This document shows positions 30,418 to 36,118 of a stretch of DNA of 36,118 bases, piece after piece. A program made the translations under genes and the position numbers. A model generated the notes under the pieces. It ran no database searches. It saw only the letters and a list, made by a program, of their open reading frames with translations, and was not told the DNA's origin. Each line of letters opens with the position of its first letter. The first letter of the stretch is position 1. This DNA is from an uncultured Bacilli bacterium. Its GTDB lineage: Bacteria > Bacillota_I > Bacilli_A > RF39 > UBA660. Where the stretch lies: assembly GCA_910586295.1 (NCBI GenBank), contig CAJUGE010000072.1, forward strand, positions 1-36,118. The letters are read 5' to 3'.

Positions 30418-32376
30418 ATGAAATTAGAATTGAATGAAAAAGGAGAAAAAGTAGTATGTGGTTTGTATTTAAGGGTTAGTACAGAAGATCAGGTTCGTGA
30501 TGGTTTTGGATTACCTGAACAAAAAGAAAGATTAGAGTTTTATTGTAAGTGTAATGATTATGAAATTATAGATTACTATACTGATGCAGGTATTAGTGCT
30601 AAAACAGGTAATCATAGACCAGAGTTTGAAAGAATGCTAGAAGATGGTAAAAATGGCAAAATAAACATGATTATTGCCTATAAAATGGATAGACTTACTA
30701 GAAGTATGAAAGATTGGGAAGCACTTATGGATTATTCTAAGAAATACAATGTTGACCTTGCTTTCGTTAATGAAAAGATTGATACAGCTAATGCTAACGG
30801 AAGAATGGTTTCAAGAATAATGATGAGTGTATTTCAAAATGAAATTGAAAGAACATCAGAAAGAACGAAAGATGGACTTGCCGGAGCAATAAAAGAAGGT
30901 CATATTCCTCACCGAGCTTGCTTAGGTTATAAACATGAAAATAAAAAGCTAGTAATCGACCATACAACAAAAGATATAATAGTTAGAATCTTTGACTTAT
31001 ATCACAATGGTTATTCCTATCAAAAGATAAGTAATTTATTCAATGAGGAGCAAGTGTTAGGTAAAACAAATTGGCGAGATTCTACAATCGTTAACATTCT
31101 TCAAAATGAAGTGTATAAAGGAGATTTTGTTCATGGTAAAAGAACAAGCCATCCCACTTACTATGAAAATGTAGTAGAACCTATTGTATCTAAAGAATTT
31201 TGGGAAGAATGCCAACATCAAAAGAAAAATAATTCTAGAGCCTATAAAAGAAATCTAACTTATATATTTTTACAAAAACTAAAATGCCCTAAATGCAATC
31301 GTATTCTAGGTGGTAAAGCAACAAAAAAGAAAAATGGTAATGTCTATTACTACTATTATTGTTCAGAATGTAAATGCACAATTAAAGAAGAAATCATTGA
31401 AGAATTTATGAATGATTTTATAGATGAAATTGTAGAATATGATTCAGTTGTTAATCAATTCTTCTTACCTATGATGAAACAGAAAATTGAAAATCCTAAA
31501 GAACAATTAGAAAAAGAACTTAAAGAACAAAAAGAAAAATTTGAAAGAATTAAACAGGCATATATCAATAAAGTCTTTACTTTAGAAGAATGCAACAAAG
31601 AAATAAAAATTATACAACAAAATATAGAAGATTTAGAAATTAAACTATCTGAAACAGAAATCTGTGATGAACTTCGTTTTACTCCAGAAGATATTCTAAT
31701 CAAAAGAGATATAGATTTTATTAATAAAGTAAAATATCCAAATAAATACAAAGAAGTAAATAAGTGCTGGAAAGACTTCACTCGTGAAGAAAAAGCCGAC
31801 TTCGTTATGAGATATGTTGATGAAATCACTTTAAAGAAATTACACAAACTATATTTAGTTGAATTTGTTAAATTTAGAGAAACAATCTATAAACCAATGA
31901 ATGAATTATATGATAATGGCTATTTAGATGTGAATACACCTGTTTTATTTGGCAATGCTGTTGGAACACTAAGAGTTAGCACTTTTTTACCTAATGATAA
32001 AGTATGTGAGCATATTATGCGATTAAAACAATTCTATGATGTAGGCTATATGGAAGTTGCTTACAATGTTCAAAATCAAGTTTTCTATTTTAACTTTCTT
32101 GAAGATAATAAAGCAATTATTAGAATATTTCCTTTAGAAGATTATAGACATCTTGATCCTAACTTTGAAATGAAAGAATATAACTTCGGTGTCTTATATG
32201 TTAAAGGAGAAAATGAAATATATAAAGTAGATGAAGAAAATGCCTTTAAGTATATTCCAGATAAAGCTAATGCAGTAGTATTTAGCAAAGAGCCTACTCC
32301 TATTGCAGTGAAACCTGCTAATGAAAAAGTGCTAAACGAATTATATGAATATGATGAAGAAATTAGCTATGCTTAA
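30418..32376 (+). CDS. Large serine recombinase, TnpX-like
   Basis: This 652-residue protein has an N-terminal resolvase domain with catalytic Ser21 in LYLRVSTEDQ and the arginine segment KMDRLTRSMKDW. The recombinase domain follows (about 160-260), then a zinc ribbon (CPKC...CSEC, about 289-320) and a coiled coil (about 355-420). A C-terminal region of about 170 residues comes last. Size and layout match recombinases of Tn4451-type mobilizable elements, which excise and insert through short cores. ATG 30418 touches its ribosome binding site (AAGGGAG); TTG 30430 is an alternative start that keeps all domains. A MobV relaxase follows, supporting a mobilizable element. Confidence 0.93.
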   Translation: MKLELNEKGEKVVCGLYLRVSTEDQVRDGFGLPEQKERLEFYCKCNDYEIIDYYTDAGISAKTGNHRPEFERMLEDGKNGKINMIIAYKMDRLTRSMKDWEALMDYSKKYNVDLAFVNEKIDTANANGRMVSRIMMSVFQNEIERTSERTKDGLAGAIKEGHIPHRACLGYKHENKKLVIDHTTKDIIVRIFDLYHNGYSYQKISNLFNEEQVLGKTNWRDSTIVNILQNEVYKGDFVHGKRTSHPTYYENVVEPIVSKEFWEECQHQKKNNSRAYKRNLTYIFLQKLKCPKCNRILGGKATKKKNGNVYYYYYCSECKCTIKEEIIEEFMNDFIDEIVEYDSVVNQFFLPMMKQKIENPKEQLEKELKEQKEKFERIKQAYINKVFTLEECNKEIKIIQQNIEDLEIKLSETEICDELRFTPEDILIKRDIDFINKVKYPNKYKEVNKCWKDFTREEKADFVMRYVDEITLKKLHKLYLVEFVKFRETIYKPMNELYDNGYLDVNTPVLFGNAVGTLRVSTFLPNDKVCEHIMRLKQFYDVGYMEVAYNVQNQVFYFNFLEDNKAIIRIFPLEDYRHLDPNFEMKEYNFGVLYVKGENEIYKVDEENAFKYIPDKANAVVFSKEPTPIAVKPANEKVLNELYEYDEEISYA

Positions 32377-32391
32377 TTTCTTCTACTTATA

Positions 32392-32497
32392 AAATTAACG
32401 AAAGTTAATTTCGGATTCTAAGGCAAGCCTTAGCCCCCGTATTTTGTTAGTATGACAAAATTCCTAGGGGGTTAAATATTTTGTCAAAGACAAAATA
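32392..32497 (+). other. Candidate oriT region with nested inverted repeats
   Basis: The stretch holds four dyads. They are AAATTAAC/GTTAATTT (32392-32411), CTAAGG/CCTTAG (32418-32433), CCCCC/GGGGG (32434-32471) enclosing ATTTTGT/ACAAAAT, and TATTTTGTC/GACAAAATA (32477-32497). The ATTTTGT/ACAAAAT arms occur twice and can pair alternatively. Placement directly upstream of a MobV gene is where such relaxases nick. No known MobV nick consensus was matched with certainty. Confidence 0.55.
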
Positions 32498-32525
32498 TAG
32501 CTAAAAACACACAAAGAAAGGAGCT

Positions 32526-33908
32526 GTGATTTATATACCTAGTTTAGGTTACTCTTTCCATTTAAGTAATGATAAAAATAAGAAAAATAGTAGTAAAGCA
32601 AGCGCAAAATCAAATTTAAGTGGTACAACATCTAATAGTAATAATTCTATCCAAAATGCAGCAGGACTATCAAAATGTGACAATCATAATTGTAGAAAGT
32701 ATGATGACAGAGAGTATGATATTGAAATTATTAGAGGCTCTAACTCAATTGTCAATGATGTAAAAAGATTATATAAGGATGAGTTTGAAGAAGCAAGAAT
32801 TGAATATAATAATAAACAAATTCGTGATGATAGAAAGATAAAAGATTATTTTACTCATGTTAGTAATAACACCAAAAAGGATTTGGCTTGTGAGATAATT
32901 ATTGAACTTGGTGATATGGAATTTTGGAGTACAAAAGATATGGATTATAAAAAGAAAATGACTAATGTATTCAAAGAGCAAGTTAAAGATTTAGAAAAAT
33001 TAGTTCCTGATTTTAAGATAGCAAGTGCAATTATTCATTATGATGAAACAAGTCCACATCTTCATATAATCGGTGTTCCAATCAAATTTAAAAATAAGTA
33101 TGGTATGTCTAAACAAGTTGGAAAGTCTGATATCTTTACTAAAGAAACATTAACAAAAATTCAAGATAAAATAAGAGTTCGTTGCATGGAATCTTTCAAT
33201 AAAGAATATCATACTAATTATAAGTTAAAACCTAAATTAAAAGGTCGAAATCGTGATTATCACATATCAGAAATGGAAAACTACCAAAAGATGAAAAAAT
33301 CTCTTGAAATACATCAAAACACATTGAATAAAGCAAAAGACAAAACTGATAATTTAAAAAATAGTACAAAAGAAATTAGAGATATGCTTGAAAATTTAAA
33401 GTCAAAAGGTTTAATTAAAAATCAATTAGTCTTAGATGTAATTGATAGAGATAAAGCTATTGTTTTCATTGATTTAATTGATAAAACCATTATGGAATAT
33501 GAAAATATTCAGGAGTTAACTGTTACTTTAAAAGAAGTAGAAACTGAACTTCTTAATAATCGTGATCGAATTAGATTATTATTAAAAAACAATGAAGAAC
33601 TTAATTCTGAAGTTGATAATTTAAATGAAAAAATCAAGTCAAAAGATAATGAAATTAATGATTTAAAAGAAGAAAATCATTCACTAAAATCTGCACTTGA
33701 ACATCTTAAAAATTTAATTTACAAACTTGTTAAATTTCTTATGGATAGAATTTATAGAAATAAAGATAAAGAAAAATATATGGAATTTGCTAAAGAATTA
33801 TATGAGCATGGAGTTTTAGATGATGAAGATTTCAATCTTCTTCAAGACAACAAAAATACAAATAATAAAAATAAATCTGTAATAGAAAAAGATGATATTG
33901 AGCGATGA
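32526..33908 (+). CDS. MobV/Pre-family relaxase
   Basis: This 460-residue relaxase belongs to the Pre/Mob (MobV) family, which nicks DNA at oriT for mobilization by a helper conjugation system. The metal-binding motif is HYDETSPHLH (H171, E174, H178, H180). Upstream lies an early motif, NAAGLSKCDNHNCRKYD (about 44-60). The C-terminal third is a long coiled coil (about 255-395). Start GTG 32526 lies two bases after AAAGGAG, a short gap, and no better start is seen. No type IV secretion genes are present in the window, so the element would be mobilizable rather than self-transmissible. It converges on the next gene with one base between. Confidence 0.92.
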   Translation: MIYIPSLGYSFHLSNDKNKKNSSKASAKSNLSGTTSNSNNSIQNAAGLSKCDNHNCRKYDDREYDIEIIRGSNSIVNDVKRLYKDEFEEARIEYNNKQIRDDRKIKDYFTHVSNNTKKDLACEIIIELGDMEFWSTKDMDYKKKMTNVFKEQVKDLEKLVPDFKIASAIIHYDETSPHLHIIGVPIKFKNKYGMSKQVGKSDIFTKETLTKIQDKIRVRCMESFNKEYHTNYKLKPKLKGRNRDYHISEMENYQKMKKSLEIHQNTLNKAKDKTDNLKNSTKEIRDMLENLKSKGLIKNQLVLDVIDRDKAIVFIDLIDKTIMEYENIQELTVTLKEVETELLNNRDRIRLLLKNNEELNSEVDNLNEKIKSKDNEINDLKEENHSLKSALEHLKNLIYKLVKFLMDRIYRNKDKEKYMEFAKELYEHGVLDDEDFNLLQDNKNTNNKNKSVIEKDDIER

Positions 33909-33909
33909 A

Positions 33910-35205
33910 TTAATGCTTTGTATCATCTTTAATTGTTTTTAATTGCAATTTTAAAACTTCAGGTGGCATTTTATTAATTGCTTCTGTATAATATACCCAT
34001 TTATTATCTTTAAAAATTAAAGGAAAATATATATTTAAATTTTGCAAAGACTTTCCTTTATTTTTATAAAAGTTAATTATATCATCTAATAAAGGTTGTA
34101 CCTCATTTATTTGTCCTTTATCAGCGCTAATCAATCGATGTGAAAGTAAACTTACTGGAGATAATTCATATTCACCTAAGAATTCTAAAAATAAATCAGT
34201 TTTACCTAAAAACATTGTTCTAAAATATGAAAGTTTACTTATACAGCCTTTTAAAGCAAAACCTATAGAAGATGAAAATGAATAAGATGAAGGAGAATAT
34301 GTCATAAGTATATGCTCATTGTCTATTGGTAAATAAAAACAATCCAAATTTCCAGAATCTTCAATCTCAAATATAGCATTTTCAAACATACCAGAATAAA
34401 CTTGAGCATCACATTCGGTAAATGCTTCTTCAACAGGATTTAGATAAAAAATTGGTGGTAGCATTATTTCTTCGTATTTCATATTTGGCTTTTCTACCTC
34501 AAAATTGCAATCATCAATTTCATTTGGATTTAAAACATTGTACTTATTACTTAATGCCATATACATAGATATTCTTTTTTTTATTCTTTCTTTTGCTCTT
34601 GCTTTTACTATTGATTTGCGTCGATCCAGCTCAGCATTTTTAGCATTTAAACTCATTCTTTTTTTTAAAGGTGGAAATTCACTTAATGATAAGTAGTCTG
34701 ATGGAACATAAACAGTATGTTCTTTAATACTATTTACCTTATAATGAATCATATGCCCTATTTCATGATAAATTGCATTTTTATAATATAATTCCAAATA
34801 TTTATCTTTATCAATTTTACTTTTCATAGTATCAAATACAGAATGATGAAGTGACATTATACTTTTCTTATTGATATACATTTTCTTTTTTAACATATTA
34901 TAATTACAACTCATTTTATCATCTATTAATTCAATTGAATCTAAATTTTGTATAACAGTATTTATTAAATAGTCTAATAAACTGTATCTACCATCTATTG
35001 GTTTCAAAATATAATAACCATAGCTATCATCAACCACAGATACAAATGGAACAACATTCTTATATTCAATATATACTTTGATTAGAGAATCAATAACATA
35101 ATCAATTATTGTATTAATTTCTTCATTACCATAAGGATTTAAATAATTTTTGTATACTTTCATAAAATCTTGGATTTTAGTTTCTTCCTCTTTAGTTAAA
35201 TGCAT
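33910..35205 (-). CDS. Putative zinc metalloprotease (HEIGH motif), mobile-element cargo
   Basis: This 431-residue protein has HEIGH (147-151) within a hydrophobic helix (YHEIGHMIHY), the zinc-binding HExxH signature. A downstream EEAFTECDAQVY (259-270) could supply the third ligand Glu and resembles the gluzincin arrangement. There is no signal peptide or membrane helix, so it is likely cytoplasmic. Family not recognised; it does not look like ImmA/IrrE or M48 enzymes. It is transcribed against the relaxase and has AGGAGG 11 bases before its ATG. The role, such as cleaving a host or element regulator, is speculative. Confidence 0.7.
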   Translation of the reverse strand: MHLTKEEETKIQDFMKVYKNYLNPYGNEEINTIIDYVIDSLIKVYIEYKNVVPFVSVVDDSYGYYILKPIDGRYSLLDYLINTVIQNLDSIELIDDKMSCNYNMLKKKMYINKKSIMSLHHSVFDTMKSKIDKDKYLELYYKNAIYHEIGHMIHYKVNSIKEHTVYVPSDYLSLSEFPPLKKRMSLNAKNAELDRRKSIVKARAKERIKKRISMYMALSNKYNVLNPNEIDDCNFEVEKPNMKYEEIMLPPIFYLNPVEEAFTECDAQVYSGMFENAIFEIEDSGNLDCFYLPIDNEHILMTYSPSSYSFSSSIGFALKGCISKLSYFRTMFLGKTDLFLEFLGEYELSPVSLLSHRLISADKGQINEVQPLLDDIINFYKNKGKSLQNLNIYFPLIFKDNKWVYYTEAINKMPPEVLKLQLKTIKDDTKH

Positions 35206-35316
35206 AATAATTTTTACCTCCTAACTATTAAATTGCTTTTATTCGTTTGATATTTTGTAATCGTATTTATATTTTAATTAGAATAATAATATAATTTTTT
35301 TCAAAATACATGAGCT

Positions 35317-35325
35317 ATTATACCA
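35317..35325 (-). promoter_or_regulatory. Probable promoter of the HEIGH protein gene
   Basis: On the minus strand an extended -10, TGGTATAAT, covers 35317-35325. No clear -35 is present. It would give a leader of about 105 bases. The rest of 35206-35390 is AT-rich with no ORF. Confidence 0.45.
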
Positions 35326-35394
35326 CATTTTCCATTATGATTCTGAATTTTTTAAGAAAATTTCAATATTTATGTGTTGTTTATTTTTAATTTG

Positions 35395-35403
35395 TGCTAA
35401 AAT
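35395..35403 (+). promoter_or_regulatory. Extended -10 promoter of the second small gene leader
   Basis: TGCTAAAAT fits an extended -10. A hairpin AAAATATCA/TGATATTTT overlaps it (35399-35424). The transcript would run through an RNA leader of about 160 bases before the small gene at 35574. Confidence 0.45.
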
Positions 35404-35450
35404 ATCATTAATGGTTGATATTTTATATATCAAATCGTTAAGAAGTGAAA

Positions 35451-35523
35451 AAGTTGTAGATATCTACGCCATTCGCTCCAATTGAAAACAACTTACGGAC
35501 TGTAACAAGTTCGTGAGTTTTTT
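35451..35523 (+). promoter_or_regulatory. Leader with alternative antiterminator and terminator stems
   Basis: The terminator pairs AACTTACGGAC (35490-35500) with GTTCGTGAGTT (35509-35519), followed by a T-run. A competing stem pairs AAGTTGT (35451-35457) with ACAACTT (35488-35494), which uses the terminator's left arm. Between them lies the perfect palindrome GTAGATATCTAC (35456-35467). This is the architecture of a transcription-attenuation switch. No known riboswitch class was recognised. Confidence 0.6.
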
Positions 35524-35540
35524 GTTTTGTTAAAAGGCTT

Positions 35541-35569
35541 AAAGTTCTCTTTCTAGGAAGGAGGACTTT
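35541..35569 (+). promoter_or_regulatory. Hairpin holding the ribosome binding site of the second small gene
   Basis: AAAGTTCTC (35541-35549) pairs with GAGGACTTT (35561-35569), nine pairs with one G-U. The ribosome binding site AAGGAGG straddles the loop and right arm. The first small gene has an equivalent at 29952-29973. Confidence 0.5.
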
Positions 35570-35573
35570 TTTG

Positions 35574-35858
35574 ATGTTGGAATTTAAAACTATGGAAACA
35601 TTAAAGCCAAATACTGAAATCTTGGAGGTAATTAAAGATTATACTTACAAAATTAAGAAAGGAGCTATAAAACATCTATTACATACCAATTTACAAGTTA
35701 TAGAGCCTACAGAGTATCAAATTACATATCCTACTACTCTTACAATTTTAGAATATAAAATTAATGAAATATCTAATAAGCCATTTTACATCAAAGAGCA
35801 TAATCAAAAATATTCATTATCAGAACTAATCCAAATTTTAAAGAAAATTAAAATTTAG
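35574..35858 (+). CDS. Small protein preceding the second serine recombinase (94 residues)
   Basis: This 94-residue basic soluble protein is not recognised as a named family. It resembles the 91-residue protein at 29978-30253 in its C-terminal half (NLQVIEP, YIKE, SELIQILKKI). Like that gene, it precedes a serine recombinase on the same strand. ATG 35574 is chosen over TTG 35571 because AAGGAGG ends eight bases before it. Possible roles are directionality factor or transcription regulator of the adjacent recombinase; this is inference. Confidence 0.6.
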   Translation: MLEFKTMETLKPNTEILEVIKDYTYKIKKGAIKHLLHTNLQVIEPTEYQITYPTTLTILEYKINEISNKPFYIKEHNQKYSLSELIQILKKIKI

Positions 35859-35879
35859 ACTTCACTTTTTCCATTTTAG

Positions 35880-35997
35880 TGAGGAAACAGATGAGAGGTG
35901 TCTGTTTTTAATCAATTTATTGAGGAAACAATTGGGAAGATAAATTTAAAAAATTCTCAATATAGTGTTTGCTATTTTACCTTTCAGTGAGGAAACA
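35880..35997 (+). repeat. Three direct repeats TGAGGAAACA before the second recombinase
   Basis: Copies lie at 35880-35889, 35921-35930 and 35988-35997. The first and third extend to TTT(C/T)AGTGAGGAAACA and are followed by TGAG. They fill the 159-base gap between the small gene and the recombinase, and could be protein-binding or attachment-site repeats. Confidence 0.6.
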
Positions 35998-36017
35998 AGT
36001 GAGGAGATGATTATTTT

Positions 36018-36118
36018 ATGAGATGTGCAGTATATGTAAGAGTAAGTACAGACGACCAAAGAGATAATGGTTATTCTATTGATTCACAACTTCGTATGAT
36101 TAAAGAATATTGTGAGAA
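36018..36118 (+). CDS. Second serine recombinase, N-terminal part only
   Basis: The window ends after 33 codons. The sequence MRCAVYVRVSTDDQ, then GYSIDSQLRMIKEYCE, is the start of a resolvase-type serine recombinase, with the catalytic Ser in YVRVSTDDQ. GAGGAG lies 11 bases before the ATG. It is a different protein from the recombinase at 30418, so two recombinases occur within 6 kb, as in elements with tandem serine recombinases or in nested elements. Confidence 0.92.
   Translation, partial: MRCAVYVRVSTDDQRDNGYSIDSQLRMIKEYCE

Noticed and set aside
29856..35485. Similarity of the tRNA-Gly 3' end (CACTTGCTCCATTGA) to CATTCGCTCCAATTGA at 35469-35484 as a pair of attachment repeats.
   Set aside because: The match is short and imperfect, and the second copy lies in the loop of a leader RNA structure. 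Serine recombinases need only a very short shared core, so this is not evidence of attL/attR.

Overview
The window looks like chromosome from a low-G+C, spore-forming Bacillota (Bacilli-like, possibly an uncultured gut lineage). The DNA is very AT-rich, the ribosome binding sites are strong AGGAGG types, a T-box precedes valS, and cotJ spore-coat genes are present. TGA, TAG and TAA all end intact genes, so the standard bacterial code applies. Genus is not resolvable from this sequence alone.

Layout. 0-1.1 kb: a stand-alone ClpB/ClpC-like AAA+ ATPase. 1.37-1.67 kb: a candidate type I toxin-antitoxin locus, with a 33-residue membrane peptide and a converging short antisense RNA. 1.7-3.5 kb: a two-gene ABC exporter. 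3.7-4.9 kb (minus): cotJC and a fused cotJA-cotJB. 5.0-7.4 kb: the t6A tRNA-modification operon tsaE-tsaB-rimI-tsaD. 7.6-11.5 kb: an exported protein, a small membrane protein, a membrane-bound XRE regulator and an unknown gene. 11.6-15.5 kb: a segmental duplication (promoter, 221-residue unknown gene, start of a MacB-like ABC gene) whose two copies decayed in opposite ways. A DUF4143 ATPase with three 32-bp iterons lies between them. 15.0-21.3 kb: two fused ABC exporters, a CmpB-type membrane protein and an unknown gene. 21.4-22.2 kb: two gene relics joined head to head. 22.2-25.0 kb: T-box and valS. 25.1-29.7 kb: a secreted protein, an ATP-grasp enzyme, a ZIP metal transporter, a PAP2 phosphatase and a DUF368 (PopT-family) lipid-carrier transporter.

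A tRNA-Gly(GCC) at 29.8 kb marks the change to mobile DNA. From about 29.9 kb to the end, coding strands become A-rich instead of G/T-rich. The content resembles a Tn4451-type mobilizable element: a large serine recombinase, an oriT-like region, a MobV relaxase, a HEIGH-motif putative metalloprotease, and then the start of a second serine recombinase. Each recombinase is preceded by a related protein of about 90 residues. Each small gene has a leader with a terminator, an overlapping alternative stem and a hairpin over the ribosome binding site. This repeated leader / small protein / serine recombinase module is the best candidate here for an undescribed regulated system. The type I toxin locus and the reciprocally decayed duplication come next.

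All calls come from reading the sequence by eye. Family names rest on recognised motifs; no searches or folding programs were run.
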